Assembly (NCBI RefSeq): GCF_036429475.1
Contig: NZ_CP144125.1
Location: forward strand, 2,807,521 to 2,871,520
From: Halalkalicoccus sp. CGA53
Lineage (GTDB): Archaea; Halobacteriota; Halobacteria; Halobacteriales; Halalkalicoccaceae
DNA: 64,000 bases
Direction of reading: 5' to 3'
The notes under the pieces were generated by a model that was given only the letters and a program-made list of their open reading frames with translations, made no database searches and was not told where the DNA came from. Shown here piece after piece: positions 27,456 through 35,394 of this stretch. Position numbers and translations under genes: made by a program. Positions within the stretch are counted from its first letter, which is position 1, and the number at the start of each line of letters is the position of its first letter.

Positions 27456-27722
27456 TCAGATCCGACCGACTTCGTTCACTTCGACGCTCTCGACGCCCTC
27501 GACGCCCGAGAAACCCTCTTCGACCGCCTCGGTGCCGCCCTCGCCGTCGGGGACGAGCACGGTCGGGTAGAGCGCGATCAGGCCGAAGGCGACGTCCTCG
27601 CGGTCGACGCGGTTGATCTTCGCGCCCTCGGGCAGCGAGGCGTCCAGGCGCTCCTCGAGCGCGTCGAGGTCGACCTCGGGGCTCTGGGGCATCACCTTGA
27701 TGCGCGCTGCGACGGTCCCCAT
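27456..27722 (-). CDS. ef1b: Translation elongation factor 1-beta
   Basis: The 88-residue archaeal aEF-1beta is the nucleotide exchange factor for aEF-1alpha: [19 protein letters not shown] at the start, the [15 protein letters not shown] strand and a C-terminal [13 protein letters not shown]. It is encoded two bases after the small zinc protein, in one minus-strand transcript. Confidence 0.95.
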   Translation of the reverse strand: MGTVAARIKVMPQSPEVDLDALEERLDASLPEGAKINRVDREDVAFGLIALYPTVLVPDGEGGTEAVEEGFSGVEGVESVEVNEVGRI

Positions 27723-27724
27723 CG

Positions 27725-27910
27725 TTACGGCCCCGTGAACCCGCAGTCGGGACACTGATAGAGGTTGCTCTGCTTCCTGCACTTCGGACAGCGGTGGATC
27801 TCGTGGCCGCACTCGGGACAGTCGAACGTCGCGGCGTTCGTCCCGGAGACGTTGATCCCACACGAGACGCACGTCCGCGTGCGCTGTCGGCGGGGTTCTG
27901 CGTCACTCAT
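27725..27910 (-). CDS. Small zinc-finger protein (HVO_2753-type)
   Basis: A 61-residue protein made almost only of four CxxC knuckles: CVSC near 14, CPEC near 31, CPKC near 41 and CPDC near 53, so two zinc ions can be bound. It precedes the EF-1beta gene by two bases. This is the arrangement of the Haloferax HVO_2753 family, a small zinc protein studied for biofilm formation and swarming. Function here is inferred from similarity and position. Confidence 0.9.
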   Translation of the reverse strand: MSDAEPRRQRTRTCVSCGINVSGTNAATFDCPECGHEIHRCPKCRKQSNLYQCPDCGFTGP

Positions 27911-27960
27911 GGTTCCCCGTTCCGCTCGGGCGCCTTTAACCGTTGTCTTTCGGCGTCGAA

Positions 27961-28326
27961 TCAGCCGCCGTGGACGCGTTCGGCGAGCGGTCCAACCCGC
28001 TCGTCGGTCGTGAGCGACTCGACGAGCGGCCCGTGATCCGTATCCAACGCGTAAGTCGGCCTGCCCTTCCCGACCGGCGATCGGTCCTCGACATCGACCT
28101 CGGTCACGTATCCGGACGCCGACAGTGAGGACAGCGCCCGCATCACGTCGACCTCCGTGAGGTGACCGAGGACGTCCGTCTCCAGCTCCGAACAGTGATC
28201 CAGACAGGCTCGGGTGACCTCGCTCGAATCGACCGGCGTCTCCTCTTCGCCCGAGAGCTGGGCGACCCCGAGGAAGACGACCTTCTCCGTCAACGATGCC
28301 GACCCGATCTTTGCCTGTTCGCTCAT
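27961..28326 (-). CDS. Putative winged-helix protein
   Basis: This 121-residue protein has helices with [23 protein letters not shown] and [13 protein letters not shown], then a beta wing ([16 protein letters not shown]). This pattern fits a winged helix. It resembles the C-terminal winged-helix part of haloarchaeal Orc1/Cdc6 proteins, but no AAA domain is present. It lies 50 bases before the zinc-finger protein gene on the same strand. DNA binding is likely; target unknown. Confidence 0.65.
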   Translation of the reverse strand: MSEQAKIGSASLTEKVVFLGVAQLSGEEETPVDSSEVTRACLDHCSELETDVLGHLTEVDVMRALSSLSASGYVTEVDVEDRSPVGKGRPTYALDTDHGPLVESLTTDERVGPLAERVHGG

Positions 28327-28392
28327 GGCTCGATCTCTGACACGGCGCGTGAAAACAGTTGTCGAATCGTCTCCGGGTCCACCTCGGACGGA

Positions 28393-28572
28393 TCACCGAC
28401 CGTAGAACAGGTACGAGGTCCCGAGAAACGTCAGCGTCGCGCCACCCGTGAATCCGACGGCTGCACCTGTCGGTGGGCGGAACCCCGAGAGAAAGAATCC
28501 CACGAGAAAGCCCCCGATCAGCGTCGCGGTGAGCAGGAAGACGCCGGTGTAGTACTCCTCACCCTCGATCAT
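28393..28572 (-). CDS. Small membrane protein, 59 residues
   Basis: An ATG at 28572 opens a 59-codon frame ending with TGA at 28393. The protein has a short acidic start (MIEGEEYY), a first hydrophobic segment ([18 protein letters not shown]), a short FRPPTG turn, and a second hydrophobic segment ending with FYGR, so probably two membrane spans. Codon use is strongly G/C at third positions, like its neighbours. It lies 66 bases upstream of the winged-helix gene on the same strand and may be cotranscribed. No family recognised. Confidence 0.6.
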   Translation of the reverse strand: MIEGEEYYTGVFLLTATLIGGFLVGFFLSGFRPPTGAAVGFTGGATLTFLGTSYLFYGR

Positions 28573-28710
28573 CCCTCCCCGCTTTCCGGCGCCGAGTTAA
28601 AAGCGTTCGGACACGGTGAGCGGTAGGGACCGACACCCGAGACGGGACGATTCCCCCAGGTACGCGTACACGGGGGCCCACGAGGTCGGGCCGATCACGG
28701 GATCCGTAGC

Positions 28711-28724
28711 AGAGAGAGAGAGAG
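28711..28724 (+). repeat. (AG)7 dinucleotide repeat
   Basis: Seven AG units run directly in the upstream region of the YihY-family gene, 48 bases before its start. Such tracts are rare in GC-rich haloarchaeal DNA. Confidence 0.8.
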
Positions 28725-28771
28725 GGCATCGCAGGACCTGCCTTTTCAATCGGGCATCCCGTGGGCGCCGT

Positions 28772-29608
28772 ATGGACGGCCGTCGCCCGCTCGACATCGC
28801 CCGCGATGTCCTCGAGGTGATCCGCGAACACAACGTCACATTCATGGCAGGGAGCATCGCGCACGCGGCGTTCCTCTCGCTGTTGCCGCTGCTGTTGCTC
28901 CTGCTCATCATCGCCGGGGCCGTCGGAAACGAGTACCTCACCGAGCGCATCGTCGCGCTCTCCCGGGAGTACCTCAGCCCCGCGGGTGAGAACCTCGTCT
29001 ACGAGGCGCTGACCGACGCCTCGGAACGTGCCGGCGCGTCGGTCATCGGGGTGGCGTCACTGCTGTGGGGGATGCTTCGGATCTTCCGGGGCATCAGCAC
29101 CGCCTTCGACGAGCTCTACGGCGCCGACGAGAGCGGCTTCGTCGGACGGGTCCTCGACGGACTGGTCGTCTTCCTCGCCATCGCCCTCGCGACCGTCGGG
29201 GCGGGGTTCGCCGGAGCCCTGCTCGCTGTCGGCGATCACCCGGTTCTACAGCTGATGAACCCGCTCGTCCTCGTGGTCGGGCTGATGATCGCGTTCTTCC
29301 CCATATACTACGTCTTTCCCGAGCGCGAGGTCACCCCACGCGAGGTGCTCCCCGGGACGGTCGTCGCGGCGGTCGGCTGGGTCGTCCTCGAGGTCGTCTT
29401 CGGTCTCTACGTCGACGTCGCGAACACGGTGAGTGCGGACGGAGCGCTCGGTGCGGTGATCCTGCTGCTCGTCTGGCTCTACGGGAGCGCGTTCGTCCTG
29501 CTCCTCGGTGCGGTGGTGAACATCGTCCTCGCCGGTCACCACCGGGAAGACGCGGATGCGGACGGCTCGACCGACGCGACCGACACGGCGAGGGCGGCTA
29601 CCGGGTGA
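28772..29608 (+). CDS. YihY/BrkB-family membrane protein
   Basis: The 278-residue protein has six hydrophobic segments and the YihY family pattern: MAGSIAHAAFLSLLPLLLLL near the N-terminus, a segment with LRIFRGISTAFDELYG, the REVTPREVLPGTVVAAVGW turn, and the C-terminal VWLYGSAFVLLLGAVVN. I chose the ATG at 28772; upstream frames lack similarity. The family was once called tRNA-processing RNase BN by mistake, and its function (possibly transport) is unknown. The tail is acidic. Confidence 0.88.
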   Translation: MDGRRPLDIARDVLEVIREHNVTFMAGSIAHAAFLSLLPLLLLLLIIAGAVGNEYLTERIVALSREYLSPAGENLVYEALTDASERAGASVIGVASLLWGMLRIFRGISTAFDELYGADESGFVGRVLDGLVVFLAIALATVGAGFAGALLAVGDHPVLQLMNPLVLVVGLMIAFFPIYYVFPEREVTPREVLPGTVVAAVGWVVLEVVFGLYVDVANTVSADGALGAVILLLVWLYGSAFVLLLGAVVNIVLAGHHREDADADGSTDATDTARAATG

Positions 29609-29697
29609 CGCTCCTCCCCCCATGCTGTGCAGTGGTTTGCCGTGGTCCTCCCGCACGATCCGAGTCGTCTACTCGGGATTCAAACGGTGCGCAGATC

Positions 29698-29814
29698 ACT
29701 CACGCCGAGCGAGCGCTGGGCTGGTATCGGCAGTTCCGCGAGATCGCGTTCATGTTCGCCATCTCTAACATAGAACCGCTCTGTGAGCCGCTATACGCGT
29801 GGATCAGCATCTAT
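29698..29814 (+). pseudogene. Transposase C-terminal remnant (IS5-like)
   Basis: One frame reads ERALGWYRQFREIAFMFAIS, then NIEPLCEPL. This looks like the C-terminal end of a DDE transposase, where the W-Y-x-x-F-R-E block follows the catalytic Glu region. Nothing before it in this frame looks like the rest of the enzyme, so only a fragment remains. Family assignment to IS5-like is tentative. Confidence 0.5.
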
Positions 29815-29970
29815 CCACCAGAGCAGAACGTACCTGAATCGCTACGTCGTCCAAGCACGAGCACGGTAACCGTCAGTTCCGAAAAATCACTCTCGTCACC
29901 GTCGACACCACCGAACAGGCTGTCAGGCATGAATCCGTCGCCTTCTGCGACTTCAATAGAGCCGTTCACT
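29815..29970. other. Gap with a possible decayed minus-strand frame
   Basis: On the minus strand about 29830-29965 reads without stop as an acidic sequence (EVAEGDGFMPDSLFGG, then DFSELTVTVLVLGRR). It has no start codon or clear domain and may be debris of a lost gene. Confidence 0.25.
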
Positions 29971-30531
29971 CTATGACCCGATGCTCCACCGCGTCCGGTA
30001 GGGGTATCGCTCGGCGCGGTAGAGCATCACATGGATCGTCACAGCGACCAGAATCAGTCCTACGTTCACCGGCGTCGAGTCGTACGCGACGATGTTGATT
30101 ACGATCTCACCGGTGTAGAACGGCCAGAAGGGTGCAATCGCCGCGTCCGGAGCGGCCGATAAGAGATCTACGAAGACGTGGCTGAGGCCGCCGGCCCAAA
30201 ACGCGCTCGTTGTGAAGAAAAACGTCGTCCCGCGAGAGATGGAGTCGCTGTGTATCAGCCGATGGGCGTTTAACACTGGCGTGAGAACGTACGCGGCGAC
30301 GACCCCGAAGATCACACCGACGACCAACACGAAGGGAACGGTGTGAGTGATGCCGTGGTGCTGGAGTAAGGCATGCGCGAAGTACTCCTCCAACAGGAGA
30401 TCGATATCGGGAAGCAATGCAGTCACCTGGGTGAGCGCGGCGAACGTGACCGCTGGTCGGCGTCCCCACAGGAGCCACGCCGGGACCGCGAACAACAGCG
30501 CCATCGCGACGTGACCAATCGGCTCAACCAT
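29971..30531 (-). CDS. YdjM/DUF457-type membrane-bound metal-dependent hydrolase-like protein
   Basis: A 186-residue membrane protein with the YdjM/LexA-binding-type pattern: an N-terminal H (GHVAMALL), PDIDLLLEEYF after the second span, HHGITHTVPF, and HVFVDLLSAAPD. The conserved His and Asp residues probably bind a metal. Four to five hydrophobic segments are seen. The family is often annotated as a membrane-bound hydrolase without a known substrate. It stands alone, next to IS remnants. Confidence 0.8.
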   Translation of the reverse strand: MVEPIGHVAMALLFAVPAWLLWGRRPAVTFAALTQVTALLPDIDLLLEEYFAHALLQHHGITHTVPFVLVVGVIFGVVAAYVLTPVLNAHRLIHSDSISRGTTFFFTTSAFWAGGLSHVFVDLLSAAPDAAIAPFWPFYTGEIVINIVAYDSTPVNVGLILVAVTIHVMLYRAERYPYRTRWSIGS

Positions 30532-30805
30532 GCGTTCTCAGTCATTCTTGAGGCGATATAAGGCTCACCGGATCAACTATCAAGTAACCACCATCTCGCC
30601 CACTCGGAGCGTGACATTCGTCCCCTACCTAGTCAGCAGTCGACGATAGAATACTTCACAGGGCACTGCCGGTGTCTGTCCCTCCCCTCGACCTGTTAAC
30701 AGCGTTGCTCCCATCAGACCCCGATCACGATAGGGCCCATCACCACACCTATCAAGAGAATCGAGGATGTGCTAGCGTTGAGACCCTGTAACCAACGAGT
30801 TCGGA
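30532..30805. other. AT-richer gap, no gene
   Basis: Non-coding stretch between the YdjM-like gene start and the IS6 remnant. It includes GGCACTGCCGGTGTCTG near 30662, which resembles, but does not prove, an IS6-type end. Confidence 0.3.
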
Positions 30806-31191
30806 GCGATGCAGGAGTGCAGACGGGGAATCTATCCTGTACCGGCTGAACAGCTCCCCTTCAAGTAGCACCTTCGACGTGGTGTCAATTGCTGTGTACA
30901 GCCAGCTGACCTCACCGTCGACGCGGATCGCCGTCTCGTCGACCGCGACCCGCGTCGGCATCGCTAACGGTGGGTCGGACTGGCGATCGGTCAACCGATG
31001 CGTCCTCGACAAGATCGCACGTGCGAGCGATTGACGCCGAGCCACTCGGGACGGCGGTCGTTTCTCTCACTGAGAGGCCCACCGAATACAGGCGGACCCC
31101 GACACCCCTTATGGTGGTCGGGGTGCTCTCGTCCCCTCACCCATCGAAAATCCACGTTTCGAGTCTCTCCGAGCAGGTCTGCGAGTGTCAT
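30806..31191 (-). pseudogene. IS6-family transposase remnant
   Basis: The frame from 31191 starts with MTLADLLGET, typical of haloarchaeal IS6-family transposases. It is then continued in two other frames: VRLYSVGLSVRETTAV, and RLTDRQSDPP followed by RVAVDETAIRVDGEVSWLYTAID, the first catalytic Asp being in VDET. Reading ends near SPSALLHR. At least two frameshifts and the missing second Asp and Glu show that it is dead. Confidence 0.8.
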
Positions 31192-31324
31192 ATCCACTCT
31201 CGTCACGACTGTTCGCTTTTCAAATGACATCAACTGAACACACCCGGAGATCTGCTAGTATCGACTGACCGTTATGGTTTGTCGGTATGGGTACCTTTTA
31301 CTCGTCCGATGAACAGATCCCGAT

Positions 31325-32761
31325 ATGGCCAGGGAACTCACGAGTCTGACCGCTGCCGGTCTCGCACGACGGATCCGGGACGGCGAGGTCTCGCCTACGG
31401 AGGTCGTCGAAGCGTTTCTTGATCGAATACACGATCGTAACGACCGGACGAACGCGTTCGTCACCATCACGGACGAACTGGCCCGCGAAATGGCCCAGGA
31501 GGCCGAACGTGCGATCGCGGACGGTGATCCACTCGGACCGCTTCACGGAGTTCCCATCGCGATCAAGGACCTCGACGATGTCGAGGGTGTCCGGACGACC
31601 TCGGGATCATTGCTCTTCGAGGACCGCGTCGCTGACTCGGATTCGCCGTACGTGGCCCGGCTCAAGGCGGCAGGAGCCGTCGTCGTCGGGAAAACGAATA
31701 CGCCCGAGTTCGGGCTCGGAACGACGACGGACAATCGCGTCGTTGGACCGACGGGGACACCCTTCGATCCGACCCGAGTCTCCGGAGGATCATCGGGAGG
31801 GGCTGGGGCAGCACTCGGTGATATGTTAGTTCCGCTCGCACCGGGATCGGACGTGGGCGGTTCGATCCGTACTCCCGCGAGTTTCTGTGGTGTGTATGGA
31901 TTGAAACCCAGCTACGGGCTGATACCGAGCGTTGGCCGCCCGAACGGGTTCGCAAGCTCCACGCCGTTCTCGCATAAGGGACCGATGGCTCGGACGGTCG
32001 AAGATGCAGCCCTATCGCTGGACGTGATGGCGGGCTTCCATCCGCGCGATCCCTTCTCGATACCGAAACAGGAGGAGTACTCGGCCGCCCTCGCCCGTCC
32101 GATCGATGAGATGAAGATAGCCTACAGCCCAGGGATGGGTACCTATCCCGTCAGTCCCGACGTCCGTGACGTTCTTGACGATGCAGTTTCGGCGTTCGAG
32201 CAGGCGGGTGCGACTGTCGATTCGGTCGATCCCGATCTGGGGCACAGTCGAGAGGAGATCTTGACTGCGTTCTACACGATGGCGACGGTCCGGTGGCAGT
32301 CGCTGTTCGACGATTTAGAGGATCAAGGGTTCGATCCGCGAGGAGAAGACCGTGATCGTCTACGGCCGTACCTCGTCGACCTGATCATGGACACAGAAGA
32401 GCCGACCCTGCGGGAGTACGTGCGCGCGGACGTCGTCCGGACTCGCGTTTTCGACGGAGTAGAAGATCTCTTCGGGGAGTATGATCTCCTCGCGACCGCG
32501 ACGCTCGCGACGACTCCGTTCCCGCATGGTGAGGAGCCCGAGGAGATCGATGGCATCGAAATCGAGCCACTCCGCGGATGGGTGCTCACTCAGCCGTATA
32601 ACTTCACCGGGCATCCGGCAGCCTCGATTCCGGCTGGTTTCGTCGACGGGTTGCCTGTCGGGATGCAGATCGCGGGCAAGCGATACGCTGACGACGAAGT
32701 GATCGCGGCCAGTGCTGCCATTGAACGTCAACGACCGTGGTACGACGAATATCCCGAATGA
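31325..32761 (+). CDS. Amidase (amidase signature family)
   Basis: This 478-residue enzyme has the full amidase-signature triad: Lys in AIKDLDDV, the Gly/Ser loop VSGGSSGGAGAAL with the cis-Ser region, and the nucleophile Ser in SDVGGSIRTPASFCG. It hydrolyses amide bonds of small molecules and could equally be an amidase, indoleacetamide hydrolase or nitrile-pathway enzyme. It differs from GatA in the C-terminal part. Its codon use has more A/T at third positions than the core genes around it, and transposase fragments lie on both sides, so it may have been acquired. Confidence 0.9.
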   Translation: MARELTSLTAAGLARRIRDGEVSPTEVVEAFLDRIHDRNDRTNAFVTITDELAREMAQEAERAIADGDPLGPLHGVPIAIKDLDDVEGVRTTSGSLLFEDRVADSDSPYVARLKAAGAVVVGKTNTPEFGLGTTTDNRVVGPTGTPFDPTRVSGGSSGGAGAALGDMLVPLAPGSDVGGSIRTPASFCGVYGLKPSYGLIPSVGRPNGFASSTPFSHKGPMARTVEDAALSLDVMAGFHPRDPFSIPKQEEYSAALARPIDEMKIAYSPGMGTYPVSPDVRDVLDDAVSAFEQAGATVDSVDPDLGHSREEILTAFYTMATVRWQSLFDDLEDQGFDPRGEDRDRLRPYLVDLIMDTEEPTLREYVRADVVRTRVFDGVEDLFGEYDLLATATLATTPFPHGEEPEEIDGIEIEPLRGWVLTQPYNFTGHPAASIPAGFVDGLPVGMQIAGKRYADDEVIAASAAIERQRPWYDEYPE

Positions 32762-33278
32762 AGACGAGTCGGTGAGACTGTGCACCGCCAGCGTGTAACG
32801 TTCGTTGTTCAGGCGGCGCACAGTGTGGCGTAGGTGAGGAAAGCGGTCGTCCTGGTCTTCACTTCGCTCTAGTAGAGTCCTTCCGTTTCGTCTTCGGCGC
32901 CGTAGTAGGACCGCAGTGGAGGTCCACGACGACCTCTACCAGCTCGAGAAGCGTGTCGACGGTCTCCTGTTGGTGAAGGTCGTCCCCGGTCGACTTGACG
33001 GTGTCGAGGCGGTAGAGGATCTCGTTACCGGAGAGGGAATCCTGGCTGTTCTGACGGAGCGCGGAGATCGAGGTCCGATCGGCGTTCCGCCAACGAGGAC
33101 CTCGTAGAGGTCATCAGTCTCGATTTCGGTGAGGACGGTGACGAGGAACCCGAGGAGCAGGTCCTCGTGATTTGTATCGTCCGGTTGCTCGTTTGTAGGC
33201 TTAACTCGGAAAGCGGACTTCTCACCCAACGGCTCTGTGAAGTACTGAAAATCAATAGCGAAAAACGGTGTGAGGTGT
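32758..33278 (-). pseudogene. ISH3-family transposase remnant
   Basis: In successive minus-strand frames one can read the N-terminal half of an ISH3 transposase: EIETDDLYEVLVGG, SISALRQNSQDSLSGNEILY, then LELVEVVVDLHCGP (containing the family's V-D-L-H), TTAFLTYATL, and finally RLNNERYTLAVHSL. I count at least three frameshifts or stops. The fragment ends at the amidase stop codon, where it overlaps by a few bases. It begins at the end of the CHRD-protein gene. Confidence 0.8.
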
Positions 33279-33995
33279 CTACACGAAGAGTGATCGGAAC
33301 AGGGATAACACGAACTGAATCAACGAGGTCTCCTCGTCGTCCTCGTATTCGTCCTCATCATCGTCATCGTGTTCTTCGGGTTCTTCGTCCTCGTATTCAT
33401 CTCCCTCTTCATCGTCGGGTTCATCACGTTCGTCGCCCTCGTCCTCGGGTTCCTCTTCGGGTGGTTCGTCACCCTCCTCAGCATCGACGACTTCGATCTG
33501 ACCACGGATCTCGCCACCGGGATGTTCGTCGGTGTGAACGTTGACGTAGGCGCCCTCCTCCTGGAGCAGCGCACCCGCCTCTTCGAGCGACATCCCCTCG
33601 ATCGGGCCAACGAAATCCTCGGGCGTAGTCGTTCCCTCAGCGAGCGTTCCCTGGAACAGTCCCTCGATAATTCGGGGTTCTCGAACGTCTTCAGGATAGA
33701 GCCAGGCCACGACCGGCCCGTCCTCGTCCGGCCCGCCCACGTGGACGTGGGCCTGGTTCGGATCACAGATCTCGTCGATATGAACCGTGTAGTGGATCTC
33801 TTCGGCCTCAACGTCCACCTCGAACGTGGCGAGTCCACTTGCACCGGTGTCGAGCCCGTGAGCTTCGTCCGTCAACACCGCTTCTTCCCGGATGATGTGC
33901 TCGTCTGCGCTGGCACTGCCGATGACCGCCGCGCCCGCGACCGCGGCCCCAGTCGTCCGTAGCACCCAGCGACGTGTTCGCCTCGGTGTTTGCAT
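33279..33995 (-). CDS. CHRD-domain exported protein with acidic tail
   Basis: The ATG at 33995 gives a Tat signal (RRTRRWVLRTTG followed by AAVAGAAVIGSASA) and a protein of 238 residues. Residues ~35-160 form one CHRD domain, seen in chordin and in bacterial/archaeal exported proteins: HVHVGGPDEDGPVVAWLY and YVNVHTDEHPGGEIRGQIE. Then comes an Asp/Glu tail of about 60 residues, and at the very end a hydrophobic/basic segment (SLIQFVLSLFRSLFV). No lipobox is seen. Function unknown; surface-exposed or secreted. Confidence 0.85.
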   Translation of the reverse strand: MQTPRRTRRWVLRTTGAAVAGAAVIGSASADEHIIREEAVLTDEAHGLDTGASGLATFEVDVEAEEIHYTVHIDEICDPNQAHVHVGGPDEDGPVVAWLYPEDVREPRIIEGLFQGTLAEGTTTPEDFVGPIEGMSLEEAGALLQEEGAYVNVHTDEHPGGEIRGQIEVVDAEEGDEPPEEEPEDEGDERDEPDDEEGDEYEDEEPEEHDDDDEDEYEDDEETSLIQFVLSLFRSLFV

Positions 33996-34007
33996 ATTGT
34001 TAGCACC

Positions 34008-34027
34008 CTCCACAACCATGTGTGGAG
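34008..34027 (-). other. Hairpin in the leader of the CHRD gene
   Basis: CTCCACA and TGTGGAG form a perfect 7-bp stem around a 6-base loop, 12 bases before the CHRD start codon. It could be a regulator site or a leader structure. Confidence 0.4.
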
Positions 34028-34650
34028 ACATTGACCACAGCAACTGAACAGTTAGTTGTACCTATCACTCCGATCCTGAGTGGTGTCCAGCGGGGTAAAC
34101 CGACATTCTCTCCGTGGATAGAAAGACGTCCGATTACCGAGTTCACACTTAGTACTGCTGATGAGAGATGAATGTATTACTGGAGCAGATTTCCTGTGAC
34201 CGTTTTACTATACGAGCAGTGTGCTACGTATGACCCATCCAAAATCAGCCGCGCAAAAGGTCGGGAACATCGAGATAACGTACAAGCATTTCGATAGGAA
34301 TCTGAGGGTCTATAGATCGATTGGCGGGAAAGTGGAAGTACGTAGTGAAAACGGGATCGACTGTGGTGGTGTGCTGGACCGTGTAAGACGAAACGTATAG
34401 CGGAAGCAGATTCGTACTTCTCAGCCGTTCGCTGATCACCTGAACCTCGTCGAATCCGCCTATCGCTGAACCCTCGAGAGAACGCTGCGTGCTTGTTTGG
34501 TAGTTCCTTCGAATCGGCGTGGTCCGGCGACAGCCATAATCACATGGCTGCGTCGGGATATCCGGCTTTGGCGAATCGAATTGCGCTGTGACAGTGGCGT
34601 TGATACACCTCGTTCACAGGGAAAGACAGGAGACGGCGGCAGGAAGGAGT
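34028..34650. other. Low-GC gap of about 620 bases, no gene called
   Basis: AT-richer than the surroundings. Short frames exist (for example minus 34245-34439, about 64 codons), but they have no ribosome-binding site, family similarity or haloarchaeal codon bias. It may be debris of an integrated element, because it abuts a tRNA gene. Confidence 0.4.
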
Positions 34651-34724
34651 GCTCCGTCAGGGATTCGAACCCTGGTCATTGCCGTGAGAGGGCAATATGA
34701 TTGGCCGGGCTACACCAACGGAGC
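34651..34724 (-). tRNA. tRNA-Glu (anticodon CTC)
   Basis: On the minus strand the 74-base sequence folds as a tRNA: 7-bp acceptor stem GCTCCGT/ACGGAGC, anticodon stem TTGCC/GGCAA around the loop CTCTCAC giving anticodon CTC, and T-arm CAGGG-TTCGAAT-CCCTG. CCA is not encoded. A TATA-like GTTTAAGA lies about 30 bases upstream (34750-34757). The CTC anticodon reads GAG codons, which dominate for Glu here. Confidence 0.95.
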
Positions 34725-34782
34725 GCATTCCGTAGTTGACGCGAACGGAGTTTAAGAGTTGCGTTTCGGGATGAGGAGTCCG

Positions 34783-35289
34783 TTACTGCTCTCGAACCGA
34801 CCCCGGAGCGGTGTCGAACTCGCGTCCGGCGAGGCTCACGATGTTCTCTCGACCGACGCGGAGTTTGCTGACCAGCCCCTCGGCTTCCATCCCCGTGAGT
34901 ACGACGCTTGTCTTTGACTTCGACCAGTCGGTCTCGTCGACGATCCGGACCTGTCGCATCCGGCCGTCATTTCTCTCGAGGAGGGAGAGGACCCGCTCCC
35001 GATCGTTCGGGGTCTCCGGGTCGGCGGACGTGCTCCCGTGGCGTGCTTCCCCCTCCTGAGATGCACTCCGGTCACCGGCAGCCCCGGACCGTCGCCAGAG
35101 CACCACTGCGCTTCCGGCGAGCGCGACGACGAGTAGCGAGAGAAATACGGCCACGGCTCCGTCGACGCTCACCGAGGATACGGTCCTCCCCGGATCCGTT
35201 CCCCCTCCCCACGCGGTCGCTCCCGTGACACCGGTGACGGACGCGAAGGACGCTCCGAGCGCGAGCGTCCGGACGGTGTGCCGATACAT
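34783..35289 (-). CDS. Membrane-anchored winged-helix transcription regulator
   Basis: The 168-residue protein begins with a signal-like hydrophobic segment (residues ~8-28), has a second hydrophobic span (VAVFLSLLVVALAGSAVVLW), and then an acidic linker. The C-terminal ~65 residues form a winged helix of the TrmB/MarR-like type: ERVLSLLERNDGRMRQVRIV, SKSKTSVVLTGMEAEGLVSK, and RENIVSL in the wing. The DNA-binding part would be inside the cell and the N-terminal segment outside or in the membrane. Such proteins are common in haloarchaea and their signals are unknown. A palindrome lies just before its start. Confidence 0.8.
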   Translation of the reverse strand: MYRHTVRTLALGASFASVTGVTGATAWGGGTDPGRTVSSVSVDGAVAVFLSLLVVALAGSAVVLWRRSGAAGDRSASQEGEARHGSTSADPETPNDRERVLSLLERNDGRMRQVRIVDETDWSKSKTSVVLTGMEAEGLVSKLRVGRENIVSLAGREFDTAPGSVREQ

Positions 35290-35292
35290 CGG

Positions 35293-35306
35293 ATAAGTAT
35301 ACTTAT
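35293..35306. promoter_or_regulatory. Perfect 14-bp palindrome, operator candidate
   Basis: ATAAGTATACTTAT is a perfect palindrome. It lies between the start codon at 35289 and a TATA-like element (TTATTAAAAG, 35311-35320) of the membrane-anchored regulator, where a bound protein would block polymerase. Autoregulation is an inference. Confidence 0.5.
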
Positions 35307-35394
35307 TCCGTTATTAAAAGCCTTGTGTAGTGGAGAGGTATCTCGCGAACCGGTGCGGAGAAACACACAAAGCCGCGGGAGTCGAACCCGTCGT

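Noticed and set aside
32916-33107. Plus-strand frame of 63 codons
   Set aside because: It is the antisense of the ISH3 transposase remnant, which gives a clear family match on the minus strand.
34245-34439. 64-codon minus-strand frame in the low-GC gap
   Set aside because: No ribosome-binding site, no TATA box, no recognisable motif, and non-haloarchaeal codon use.
34651-34724. Search for a duplicated tRNA-Glu 3' end as att site
   Set aside because: I found no second copy of the T-arm/acceptor sequence inside the accessory region, so no att pair is claimed.
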